DNA of 64,000 nt from Erigeron canadensis (lineage: Eukaryota; Streptophyta; Magnoliopsida; Asterales; Asteraceae), in NCBI RefSeq assembly GCF_010389155.1, contig NC_057764.1, positions 44,462,275 to 44,526,274 of the forward strand, in the 5' to 3' direction. Of the stretch, positions 12,865-24,960 are shown piece by piece; the first letter of the stretch is position 1; each line of letters starts with the position of its first letter. Under the pieces are notes generated by a model. It searched no databases. It was not told where the DNA came from and saw nothing but the letters and a program-made list of their open reading frames with translations. The position numbers were made by a program, and so were the translations under genes.

Positions 12865-13190
12865 TTACACTAATGGTCCTTGTGCTTTCACGATCCTTCA
12901 AGTCTCGTCGCTCTTTTGAAATATCAACACGAAATGGTCACTAATAACATCCTACTTTGTTACACTACTACCGGTCCATCCCATCCAACTTCCGATCCGA
13001 TAATATTTAAGGGAAGCTAAAAGAACAATAATGTCACGTGTTGTTAATTAATTAACCCCAAATATCGTACGACAGTTGGGTGGAGGAATTAGTATTAGTA
13101 GTGTAACAAAAGTAGGGTATACGTTAGCTAGTGACCAATAATAATATTTTCGTACGTTGATAATTAATGTAAGACACAGGAACTAACCAT
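12865..13190. repeat. Probable foldback MITE
   Basis: Strong inverted repeats are seen at GGTCACTAATAACATCCTAC TTTGTTACACTACTA (from 12938) and the complement in GTAGTGTAACAAAAGTAGGG..TAGCTAGTGACC (ending about 13137). The outer ends (TTACACTAATGGTCCTTGTG and CACAGGAACTAACCATT) are weakly complementary. There is no coding content. Boundaries are approximate. Confidence 0.5.
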
Positions 13191-13564
13191 TCATATGAAT
13201 TATGAATGGTTGATAATATTTACGCTGATAATTAACTCAAACTTTCTAAATATGAATTATGCAATTAATCCATAATACTAGTTTGAAGCTAGGATCCACA
13301 TGTAACCCAGATGTTAAATGGCATCACAAAAACTAATATATATTGATAAAAAGAACGTGCAGTGTTAGCTAGCTAGGTTATTACGAACATCAAATAAAGC
13401 TAGCTAGGTTATTAGAGTATATGGTTATGTTAGGTCACATTATTATTTTTTGTAACATAGAGAAACCATTTTTATTACTCTTATGATGCATCATATCATG
13501 TATTCATTCAAAAATTAGACACAAATTAAATCATATATATATAAAAAAAATATATATATATATA

Positions 13565-14194
13565 GGGGTGGATTATTTGTAGTACATGTACTTTTTATAA
13601 TACATGTGTAACATGTGTAACTTAACTTATACACTTCTTCCTTCCATCTCTGACCACCACCATGATCATCTCCGATCACCGCCATGATACTCCGGCGACG
13701 GCGACCATCTCCGGCGAGAGTTACACATGTATAACTACAACTTACACATGTGTAAGTTAACTTTCCAACGAGAATCAGGTTTGTTTTCGGGTGGATACGG
13801 TAAGGGTCAGAGGCCCTTATCCGTTCTAAACTTAACCATCAAGGGACGCATATGGGAATCGTAAGGATTTGATGGGCGGCGATCCAAGAGATGGTGACAG
13901 TGTGCTACGGTACGGGCTCCGCCCTTACTGCCGGCGCCGATGCCTCGTGAAGGAAAAAACCTAAAAACTTTAAACGCTAAAATGCTATAAAAAAAAGGTT
14001 GTACTTACACATGTGTAAGTCTCACCGGAGATGGTCGTCATCGCCGGAGGATCATGGTGGTGGTCGAAGATGATCATGGTGGTGGTGGTGGTGGTCGGGG
14101 ATGAAAGGAAGAAGAAAGAAGAAGTGTGTAAGTTAAGTTACACATGTAGTTACACATGTACTATAAAAAGTACATGTACTACAAATAACTTTCC
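13565..14194. repeat. Foldback element carrying the same GC-rich core as 7743-8269
   Basis: Arms of about 180 bases are inverted repeats (TTATTTGTAGTACATGTACT at the outside, ACCACCACCATGATCATC and ACCATCTCCGGCGAG further in). The enclosed core at 13772-13938 is the reverse complement of 7908-8060 at roughly 85% identity by eye, although the arms of the two elements are different sequences. Stop codons interrupt every frame of the core in this copy. Confidence 0.75.
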
Positions 14195-14206
14195 TATATA
14201 TATATA

Positions 14207-14509
14207 GGGGAAAGATAATTTGAGACCAACTAAAAAAAGTCCTAAAAAGGACCATTGATTTTCGTAAGTTACACACCACCATCATGATCTACTATGATAT
14301 ACAAGACTTTTTTGTAAAAACACTAAGACTTTTCGGCGACGGGCCCACAGAAAAATCATGTAACTTACACATGATTTTTCTGTGGGTCCGTCGCTGGAAA
14401 GTAGTGTTTTTACAAAAAAGTCTTGTATATCGTAATAGATCATGATGGTGTACAAAAATCAATGGTCCTAGTTGGTCCTAAAATAAGAGCTGGTCTTAAA
14501 ATATCTCAC

Positions 14510-14512
<3 letters not shown>
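14207..14512. repeat. Family B foldback element, full-length (306 bp)
   Basis: This is an almost perfect palindrome. The left arm GGGGAAAGATAATTTGAGACC..ACCATTGATTTTCGTA..TCATGATCTACTATGATAT..GACTTTTTTGTAAAAACACT is mirrored through a short centre (ATGATTTTTCTGTGGG repeated inverted) to ...CTCACCCC. The ends abut TA microsatellites; the element directly follows another foldback (13565-14194). Confidence 0.85.
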
Positions 14513-14543
<31 letters not shown>

Positions 14544-15616
14544 GAGTACCATGTAGGTAAGTTACACGTCGGTCTATCTATCATATATACCTTTATTAAT
14601 TGATAACAATCAAGATAGCATCTGTCGTCTGTCGATTGTCGGTTTTGGAAAGTAATGTAATGGTATCGTTATTTATGTTGTGCATCACTTTTTTTTGCGT
14701 TTGGGAAATTGTTGATTTTACTTTCACATGCTCGTCAGCTTTGTTGCCGGTCTAAGGAAGTCATTTACCATTTCTTCCTTCATTCCATATGTATGTCATT
14801 CTTACTACTGTCTCTTACATTATTTTTAACCACTCTATCTTGACACGTATTCTTACCTTTTGACATATACTCGTAATAAACAACTTTACTTATAATGCCG
14901 AGTAGTACGAAAATGAACACACATAATGAGCGCAAAGCATACACAACGCCCAAATAATTGACAACATGTCGACATGCAAGAAATGATCGAACTCTTGCAT
15001 GATTATCTTGGGAAACTAGTCAACATACATAGATATATATGTGTATAACCTAAGATATCAAAAAGCATATAATAATTGGTACATTGAACTATTATCTTAT
15101 CAATCACATAACCCATTTCTCCAAATTAAGATATTGTATACTTGTAGTACGTTGCACAGCTGTACGTTAAAATAATACACAACTCTTGTGGCCCAAAAAC
15201 TTCCACAATCATATCAAACATTTATTCCATTCTCATTCAAAACTACGGAGTATATATATACTATTTGTCCACCTTTTAATTTATTATCTATTTGTTGTTC
15301 TATATCAATTATTCGCTACTAATTAATTAAAATAATAGTTTAAATTGTTTAAATTTACCATATTATTTATTTAATAGATTATAACTTTGTTAATGAGAGA
15401 AGAACTACTCGTAATAATTAATTGAATATATCTTACTTGTTTCAGTATCTGTTTCGGTTGAAAATAACAGTATAATAACAATATGTAATTCCTTAAATAT
15501 ATATATATATATATATATTACAATACGATTAAATAATGATGAAGGAATTAAACAAGAACAGAATGGAGCAACTAAATAAAAGAGGCAATTTGAAAGCTTC
15601 CTGCAAAACAAGAAAA

Positions 15617-16435
15617 TGTAATAACAATAAGTAGAACCGGGCTTGTGTTTGACACAATTCCCTTAAACAGATTCGCCGTCTGTTCCCAGGGTACACCGGT
15701 TAAAAGCAGCGTACTGCCGGACGTTGAACACTTGCCTGAAAGACGAACGGAGCACAGGGATGGTTGCTGTTTCGTGACCGAAATTGCAGAGAATGTGTGT
15801 GTGGTATGAACGAAATGTATGTGTTATTGTTGTATCTTTCAAGTCCCTGATAGGACCTTATATACACAAAATTGTAACTCCAAATTAGTGAGTTAATTAT
15901 TTATCAGTTTCATGAGTTACAAAACTGATACTTATGACATCAGTTTCAGGAGTTTCAAAAGCTTCTTCTAGATCATTCTTGAACGGGTCAAAAACCGTGC
16001 CCGGGTTTATCTCGGGTCGCAGCAAAAAGGAGCCCCGCACGGGCCCCAGTTTTTCGAGCTGCATTCGTGTCCGCAGGTACAGAGAATTTTGACCCAGAAA
16101 CTCGTTTTCTGCACCCCCCCTGCGCGCGGGTAGAAGCCAGAGTAAAACACAATACAAGATCTTGACATAGCTTAGAAACCTCCACTTATAAACTAGTAAA
16201 AGGTTATATCCCACACCAATGTGGGACAAAGCTTTTCCAACTCCAACTTATGCACCAAACACACAACTTTGAGACTCGATATCTCATTCACCTTTAACCC
16301 AATTTGGACGCATCTTAGTTTGTTACGTAGCCTTAGCCAGAGACTACAAAACCCACTAAACGGTTCACAATATATGTCACACGACTATATATTTATTGAT
16401 GTCTAAAGTGGTGGAAAATGCACTTTTTTTCAACA
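15617..16435 (-). repeat. Probable solo LTR or LTR fragment
   Basis: On the minus strand the segment starts TGTTGAAAAAAAGTGC, ends CTTATTGTTACA, and contains a good TATA box (GTATATAAGGTCC, plus-strand 15852-15864) about two-thirds of the way along, followed by a GC-richer R/U5-like stretch. This fits an 819-bp LTR with TG..CA ends. I find neither a 5-bp target duplication nor an adjacent primer-binding site, so the boundaries are tentative. The open frame at 15897-16229 lies in the presumed U3 and resembles no protein I know. Confidence 0.4.
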
Positions 16436-16725
16436 GTTTCTTCCATACATATGTACATGTAATAAATTTATTTATTTTTTTGTAAATCGAGTATAAAAGT
16501 ACCACTCAACTTTTTCTTTATTGTTTGAGTTGGCATATTGGGACTCTAACTGATCACAAATATTTAAATCATTGTAGATGGAGTTGACCGCCTTATCTTT
16601 TAATAACTGTTCACATTTACATAAACATATAAGCTATAGGCAAAAAATATTCTTTCATGATTAATTTTTTTTTTAAATAATAAGAATTATTTTTAGTTCA
16701 ATATGAAGTCATGTATACATCATAA

Positions 16726-16937
16726 AGAGGATGTTTGAGATTATGTTTTTAAGTGATTAATTATTTGATTATTTTATTTTTAAAATACATATAATCAGTT
16801 AAACTGTTTGAATGAAAAAATGATTAACTATTATGAAAATGTAGTTTTGGAGAATCATGTATATATATACATACTTTTTCAAATAAAGCTTTGAAAAAAA
16901 CAAAATCTGTTTTCAAAACGCGACATCAAACACCCTC
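16726..16937. repeat. Probable Tourist-like MITE (TAA target duplication)
   Basis: The ends are AGAGGATGTTTGA and TCAAACACCCTC, with TAA immediately outside on both sides (16723-16725 and 16938-16940), as expected for PIF/Harbinger-type MITEs. The interior is AT-rich and partly self-complementary. Confidence 0.5.
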
Positions 16938-17276
16938 TAAATAACAAACAATGTTCAAGGAGTCTGGTTCAAAACATACTCAAGGCGATTAATTGTTAGT
17001 TTTTTTTTTTTAACTAGTTAAGATGTGTTTTTATTTGTGAAATTAAAACCCAGGGTTGGAATGATCGAAGGAGTATCTTGAGGAGTTGGGTGTTCAAAAC
17101 ATATTATCTAATTAAATTAATTAGATATGTTTATTTATTTGCTCATTTGGTGATGGTAAATGAACTTCACAAGGTAGGTGTTCGAAACAAGTCATTTTGG
17201 CTAAAATTATAGATTCGTGCACAACCGTTAGATTTGATCAAAAACTTTTGTCTTCCCGTTACTCACTTTGGACGAC

Positions 17277-17965
17277 TGTGACACGGGTTTTCGGTGTACT
17301 TTTTCACAACTATTAATATATTTACCACATATGTATTTTATTGACTTATATAATATGTTATAAAAACTGTATACGGATGATATATCGTATACGGAGCTTT
17401 ACCTCTATATAAAAGACTGGATACGAATAACCCTTTGTAAGTATCGAAGGTACCAAATAAACATGTCCGTAGTCAAAACTACGATGAATACCTCCGTAAC
17501 TCCGGAGCTTCTAGGATTATTTATCTCATCATTATAAATAATAAGGAACAGATACACATAAATCTCTCCCATGATTATCCGACCTCCTAAAAAGGAATGA
17601 AATCAAACATTCCTAAAAACTAGGACACGGTTTAAGAAACCTAAACATATCTCTTCTCTACTTGGAAGATATCACGAAAAGAGGAAGAGATTTACTCTAA
17701 AACCCTATATTCCTCTCCAAGGCTTTACCCTCTATATAAATAGAGGAGATGCCATACGACACGGCATCACCAACACATATGACTTCCGAATCCCTAACTA
17801 TCACAAATAAACTTTAAGCCTCATAAATCGGCCGAGGATAATCAACCAACTAAAGGCGTAAAGCGGCTTTACTGCCCTTCTGACCGGAAGAAAATCGCGA
17901 ACAAAACACTGAAAACTGACCTCAGACCTACGATTGAACTATAGTGCGATTATTTGATCAAACAT
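17277..17965 (+). repeat. LTR-like segment just upstream of the prolidase gene
   Basis: The segment begins TGTGACACGGG and contains a strong TATA box, CTATATAAATAGAG, at 17732-17745. This is followed by about 200 bases of GC-richer, leader-like sequence (AAATCGGCCGAGG, GACCGGAAGAAAATCGCG), a layout typical of the U3-R-U5 of a Gypsy LTR. No target duplication was identified. The TATA box lies about 490 bases before the prolidase start codon, so it could also act as that gene's promoter. Confidence 0.35.
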
Positions 17966-18237
17966 ATAGTACGGTAAATAAATCACTAATATACTTTTCC
18001 ATATTTTTGGTTCTATTTCTTTTCTTTATTATTGGGCCTGAACCAAGGCACTACCTGAACTCAAGTCCTCAATCCACATTTTATATGTATCAATTAATGG
18101 GCCTAGTTTCATATTCTGAAACATTTGCCTTAGGCCTTAAACCAACCGATCCTATTTAATCCATGTTCTCTATAGATAGAATATATATAGAGTGTGTGAT
18201 TGAAGCGAACAGTTATCACCGGCGACGATCGCTCGCC

Positions 18238-21200
18238 ATGGATTCTTCTTCTTCTCTGTATCCACCACCGCCGGTTCCAATGGAACTTCATACCGAAAAC
18301 CGTGAAAAACTTTTAAAACACCTCCGTGAAAACTTAGTTTCATCTTCTCGCCCTTTACACGGATTTGTTCTTCTCCAGGTATATTTACTTACATATTTAT
18401 TATTATTATTTATTTATGTAAGATATTTTATATAAATTGATTGTTTTATATGTTAGGGAGGAGAGGAGCAAACTCGTTACTGCACTGATCATGAAGATCT
18501 TTTTAGGTATATATTCCCTACATCTACGTCTATATTTATACTCACCAATACACACAACAAAATGATATAAACAAAATAAGTCTCCTGACCAATAAACTCT
18601 AATTATACTAGGCTTTTATTAAACTAAAATTTATATGGGATTTTTGCTAAGGCAATGCTTAAGCAGAATGCAAAATGGTAATTATACTCACTTTTCATCT
18701 ATGAATGATTTATCAATATCAATATGGTTATTATAAGTTTGTTCACATGTAGCTAATAAACAACAAACATCTTTGCAATCCAAGTTATTGGTTAGCCCAA
18801 ACCATAAATTCTCGTTTGTAGCACTTGTAAACGACATAGAAGAAGAACCACCGGTTGAGGCATTAGGAACCGAGATGGGACGTCCTTGGGGTTGCTTATC
18901 TCATTTGTAGCAGCTATTATCAAAACCAATTATAATTGTGTCCACCCATAACATGCTAGATAATTAGGGTCTTCATCCGAGTGAGTTTAATCAAACTAAT
19001 CATAGATTTTGAAAATTAAATCCAACCCCTAAACTTTGTTTTACTATATATGATTATGCTATGTCATATTTATTTAGATGTTTACAAAGTAAGAACTACA
19101 CGGTAGATAAATGTCGTGTGTTGTTGCTATGTAGTATGTATTTTATTTGCTTTTACTATGATTTATTGACTTCATTATAGGCAGGAAAGTTATTTTGCAT
19201 ATTTGTTTGGAGTGAGGGAACCTGGGTTTTATGGAGCTATTGTGAGTCCCTTCTCATTGTCCTTATCTGCCGAGAAAAGCGACGTCCATTGATCAGTATC
19301 TGATATTATTCATGTTGTGCGTGTGTAGGATGTAAGCACTGGGAAATCAATTCTTTTTGCTCCCAGATTGCCTGCTGAGTATGCCATTTGGATGGGGGAA
19401 ATAAAGACAGTATCTCATTTCAAGGTAATTCCGCTCTCATGCACTACTCACTCCACGCAAATTGTAAGAAAGGCTCAGTGTATTGTTTATTTCAGTTAGT
19501 TGATGTGTACAATTTTTTCTTGCAGGAAGCTTACATGGTTAGCATGGTGCATTATACCGACGAGATTACAGAAGTCGTTAATAATCAGTACACTGGAACT
19601 GGGAAACCCGTGCTGTTTCTTCTACATGGGTTGAATACTGATAGCAAAAAATTTTCTAAACCAGCAGAATTCGAGGTACTTGTAATAGCAACTAGCTATC
19701 TCTATACATCTAATGGAATGCTTGCTATGGATTGTGGCTATGACTTTTTTCTATCTACCATTGTTTTTCACCATAAGTGCTCCTATGAGGTTCTAAATTA
19801 TTAGATCTGAAATTCTCAATCCAGCAAGACAGGCATGAGTGTTTTTTTCAATTACATTTTTACAGTGTTGGTTTTGGTTGCTTTCCAGGGCATTGAGAAG
19901 TTTGAGAAAGATCTTGAAACTTTGCACCCTATTCTGACTGAATGCCGAGTTGTGAAGTCAAAACTGGAGCTTGATGTCATCCAGTATGCCAATGATATAA
20001 GCTCTGAAGCTCATGTCGAGGTGGGTACATCTTTATAATCTAGTGGCCGAACTCCAAATCATTAATTTCGCATAATATACAGTTTTCTTTTATTTAGTCC
20101 CTTGTTCCCTATTTATAGTCCCCCCCTGCTAATAGCTTGTTGGCTGGCATGACATGTATCTTTTTTACATATCTTATAGATTGCACTACTAGCTAATCAG
20201 TACATTGATGGCTAGTCTGTTCTTGCCATCTTTTGGGTAATATTTACTGCATTTTGATTAGGTAATGAGGAAAATTAAACCAGAAATGAAGGAGTATCAG
20301 TTGGAAAGCATATTTCTTCATCACACCTACTTTTATGGTAGCTGTAGGCATTGTTCATACACTTGTATCTGTGCGACTGGTGACAACAGGTAGTTGTGTT
20401 CTCTTTATAGGGTATCTTCTTTAGGGAGCTTGTCTACTACATTTCCTTGATGTTCATGACATTTAAGTTATCACTTCTACTTTGTGAATGTCGTCCATGT
20501 GTTCACTGCCTATCTTTAATCATTAACATTGTATAGTTTCAGTTTATATGCAAAACTGGTCTTGATATGAAAGAGCTAATAAGGCTTAGGAAAATGCTTA
20601 AAGATGCAATGATAGCAGAGCTAACAGTTTTTGACCATTTACTTGTGAAGGGATTGAAGTGGGCTGTGTGTTATCTAAGATGATCTGTCAAATGATACAA
20701 GATAACTAGAAAGGGAAAGGGGTTGTACGAATTGAGGGTATCCTAAAGTCTATTTTTAATGCATTCAACTTCTCAAGTCGACTTATACAGAGACATAAGT
20801 TATTTTGTGATATTATAATTGATGTTTAATTAATTTGGGGTATTATGTTCTTTTTGTGATCATAATTGATGCTTAATTATTTTGTGATATGTATTTATTC
20901 AATATACAGAAAAGTAATAAAAAAAGTATGTGAGGGGTTTTCGCCTAAGTTGAGTGTGGGTCAACACCATACTCACTTTTCCCCATATATATTAAAGTAA
21001 GACAAAAAAGTCTTTTGAGGGTGAACATTCATGTTGCCACCTCCAAATGGTAGTTTTATGGTTGAATTTGATGTTAGCTGATTGGAATGGTAATGTTGCT
21101 ACCTATATAAGAAATTAGAAATGGTTAACATGGATAGAGTATAAGCAGGAAAGAATATGTTCAAGCTTTCCTATCAACCCAAAAAGCAGTCTCAATCCAA

Positions 21201-24200
21201 AAAGAATAGAAAATCTTTGATAAATTAGATCGATCATCACATGTAATCTGGTTTTCTGTTTGCACTGTTAGGCCTTCCATATTGTTGTTCCTTTAAGATG
21301 TTAACCAGCTAACGTTTTGATTATTCATCGTGCAGTTCTGTACTTCATTACGGGCATGCAGCAGCCCCAAATGACAGGGTATGAGAATTTCATTGGCTTT
21401 ATTGTATTGTAGTGCCTCTAATGAACTTTCTAATTGTTACGGGTTGGAAGTTCTATAGATATACACTACATATCAGATTATCAAAGCTGCAGGAATTTTT
21501 GTTTCCTTCCATTCCGATAGTGTTGTTTGTCAAGCTTGCGAACACTTCAGACTTTTCTCTGCTTTAATATTATTGAGATCTGTCCAGTATTCTTTCCCAT
21601 GGATGGCATTATAAAAATGTGTTCTGTATTCTTCAGACATTGCGAGATGGAGATATGGCATTGCTTGATATGGGAGGCGAATTCCATTTTTATGCTTCTG
21701 ACATAACCTGCTCCTTCCCTGTGAGTATATTTGTAATAACATAGAGTGTAAGACGTTATACTGTCTGATAGATACTTGAACATAAATTCAGATATATTCA
21801 GTTGATAATCTGCGATTGATTTGTGTTACAACTGAACGCTAAGAGAATGATAAAAGTTGATTTTTTTTTAGCAATTAAATCAGGTTCTCATGTATGCTCA
21901 AGTGATGCAGCGTTTGTTTCTTTCTCTAATAAAATCATACATGAAATCTCAATTATTAATCTTGCAATTGACGTTGAAGACTTCTCTTTTGATGCCTAAT
22001 ACTGATTAGAAATCATTTTCTTATCTGTAAGACATTTGTCATGCGTGTAGGTGAATGGAAAATTTACCAGTGATCAACAACTTATTTACAACGTAAGGAA
22101 AAAAGTTCTATTTTTTTGGCTATGTCTCTAGCTTATTATGTGTTTTCTTGACCCTAAAACTGCGTCCTTTAAATTATTGACATATATATATTTCCAGGCC
22201 GTCCTTGATGCTCATGATGCCGTTATATCTGCCATGAAGCCAAGTGTAAACTGGGTGGATATGCACAAGTAAGATTGCAGGACAACATTTAGATATCTAC
22301 CTCAATGCTCATCAACGAGATCTTGTTTAGTTGGTGCTTAGGAGTGTCACGTGCTTTTACTGATGTTAGATTAGCAGAGTCAGATATCAAGATTACTTTC
22401 TATAACAATTAAATCATAGACATCACAAAGTTCTCTTATTCTTATCTTTTTCCCTTCTTCTATTAAATTCAGATTGGCAGAGAAAATTATTCTTCAGGCA
22501 CTGAAGAAAGGATCCCTCCTTGTTGGGTAGTTCTTATACTCCTTACCTGTTTTACATAACTTTATTTTATAAGCATCTTATAATCTTATTTCAATTTATG
22601 TGATTTTGGTGCTAGTGATGTTGATGAAATGATGGTTGAACGATTGGGTTCTGTCTTCATGCCTCATGGCCTGGGACATCTCATGGGACTTGATACCCAC
22701 GATCCTGGTGGCTATTTAAAGGTTCATAAAATTTGCAAGGCGTTGTTCACTTGTTTGATTATGGGTTGAGTTGCTTTGCTCTTATCCAGTGGTTTTTAAT
22801 CTTGAAACATATCTACAGGGAGCTGTAAGACGTGCAGAACCAGGATTAAGGTCCCTACGCACAAGTAGAGATCTCATGGATGGAATGGTTTGTGTTTAGA
22901 CTCTGTTTATCATCTTCTATAGTATGTGCATTTGCAGTAAAATTTCCCTCCTGCAATGTGTGCTATTTACGATACTTGCAACAAACTTGAATGTTATAAT
23001 GCATTTTCTATACCTAGATCCAAGATTAACTTTGAGATGACAAATTCGACTTATATACCTGTGGATGAGTCCATTTGGGGTATTATCATCCCTAACAATG
23101 TCGCAGTAAAATTATGAAAACAGCGACATTATTTAATGCATAAGTGCTTCAAAGTCGTTTTGGTCAATATTTTATAATATTATTGAAATAGTTTTCTAAC
23201 CATGACACACTAGTTATTTATAGAAGAAAATGATGGTTGTAGATCTCGAACATGAGATCATCAGGGGAAGGGCAATGTGATCCAGCCAGCAGTCCCAGCA
23301 CCACTAACATGCCTTTTTTACAAAAGAACAATGATACACCAGTATTTTTTAGATGCATTGATTTTGGGTCAACCTGCCTGCTCTGCACATTTAGCCACTT
23401 CTAGACAAGACTATATAGCATGGAATTTTAAAAGATACTTGTAGAGGGTGATGTAAATATAATCATAAATCTTACATCCTGATAGCTTCACTTGAGAAGC
23501 TGTGTTCCCTTTAAAGTTCTATTGTTAGTAAAAAAAAACATTTATTAGAGGCCGGCCATCCCGTGCCACTGTGTCTAATAGGTTGAACTTTATTCTCTAG
23601 TTCGTGTTTCCAGTTAAAATTTTGGATCAATGTTGTCCCACACATGCATAAGCATTCGATGTAGTAGTAGTATGCTTGTCTTTGTGGCGGTTATCCAGAA
23701 TGACCTATAGTTATTTGGAAATTATATTTTTGCGGAAAACCCGGTGTCCATGTGTTGTGTATTAAAGAGGGTGGGAGATTTTTGCCTGCCCCGTTTCTAT
23801 TCTTGAGATTAGATTTGTATGCCGGACATATGAGTAATGAAGATGTTTACAATACTTCCTTAGGTGATCACTGTTGAACCTGGATGCTATTTCATTGATG
23901 CATTGTTGGTTCCAGCCATGGAATCTCCAAAGACATCAAAGTTCTTTAATCATGAAGCAATCACCAAATTCAGAGGATTTGGTGGAGTTCGAATCGAGAG
24001 CGACCTGGTAAATACCTTCCAACTTTTATCCTCCCAATATATCATGTATAGTTTATGTTTGACCTCTGCGGGTCTGTCTGATTATCTTACTTCATATTAC
24101 TACTACTTCAGAATTCGTAGTATTTCTGTCACTTGTAGGCAAACAGTTGATGGCCACTTTAAATTAATGAAAACTCAGTTAGATAACTATAAATCTGTAT

Positions 24201-24960
24201 ATCGAGTTGGCACACATTAGGTTAAGTTCCCATAATCTTAATGTTTACTTTGTCTCAAATGTGTAGACGACTGGTTACCTATTATTTGCGGCTGCAATTC
24301 AAATTGTTTCAGTTTTACTTAAAAAAAAAACATTAAAACTACTGTTGTTCTTAAACATTCTGAAATTAAAAAACTAAACCTACTTATGCTAAAATAAAGT
24401 TTTAGCTTTCGAAAGTAGATTGCCCGATCATTAAAACATATCAAAACCGACTCTTTATTAGGAGGAAACTTCATTTACCTTTATTGATAGACCTCTATTG
24501 TTACTAGGTGGTCAACACGGGTCCTGTGATGTGTCAGAAGTGGTGTCAAGTATAACTACAACAATATATTGATTTACGAGTTTATGTATAATCTACAGAA
24601 ATTTGGCACCTTTCAACTTGTATGACCTATTTGACCTATATTCTTTCTAACCATTTTATCTTAAGCATTTTACTCATTAGACATAATACATAACTCATAT
24701 GATAGTCATATCAAACATGTCGTCTTTCGATGACCCTTAAGTACCTAATCATGGATCAAATATCAATAAGCTATTTTAGTATGAATTCCTGTGTGTAATA
24801 TCATATTGCCTTACATCCTTTTCTGTTGTGGCAGTATGTTACCTCGAATGGTTGTGTGAACATGACGAAGGTTCCTAGAAAAGTCGAGGATATTGAAGCT
24901 GTGATGGCTGGTGCCCCGTGGCCAATTAAGAAATCTACATATGAAAATGGAAGATCTTAA
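18238..24960 (+). CDS. PEPD: Xaa-Pro dipeptidase (prolidase, M24B metallopeptidase)
   Basis: Cytosolic enzyme that splits dipeptides with C-terminal proline (PEPD is the animal symbol). Exons: 18238-18378, 18457-18506, 19181-19241, 19329-19424, 19526-19675, 19889-20020, 20262-20389, 21336-21378, 21637-21720, 22051-22092, 22198-22268, 22473-22526, 22616-22721, 22819-22887, 23864-24007, 24835-24960, giving 498 residues, the usual plant length. The N-terminal domain ([26 protein letters not shown]) precedes the creatinase-fold domain. All five dinuclear-metal ligands are present: D278 and D289 ([14 protein letters not shown]), H372 (HGLGHLMG), E414 (VEPGCYF), E454 (GVRIESD). The CICATGDN and [11 protein letters not shown] blocks typical of the family are intact. 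The start at 18238 (GCCATGG context) matches remembered plant homologues; an in-frame ATG at 18163 would add 25 unlikely residues. The longest introns, 20390-21335 and 22888-23863, hold a MITE fragment and AT-rich sequence. Confidence 0.96.
20925..20990. repeat. MITE family A fragment in prolidase intron 7
   Basis: The right-hand half of the family A pattern is recognisable: AGTATGTGAGGGGTTTTCGC, CTAAGTTGAG, CATACTCACTTTTCCCC. The left half is missing. It lies within the 946-base intron between exons 7 and 8. Confidence 0.55.

Noticed and set aside
15897..16229. 110-codon minus-strand open frame
   Set aside because: It overlaps a probable LTR U3 and shows no recognisable domain, intron or homologous motif.
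18163..18237. In-frame upstream ATG for prolidase
   Set aside because: It would add 25 residues absent from remembered plant prolidases; the ATG at 18238 has a better context and matches the family start.
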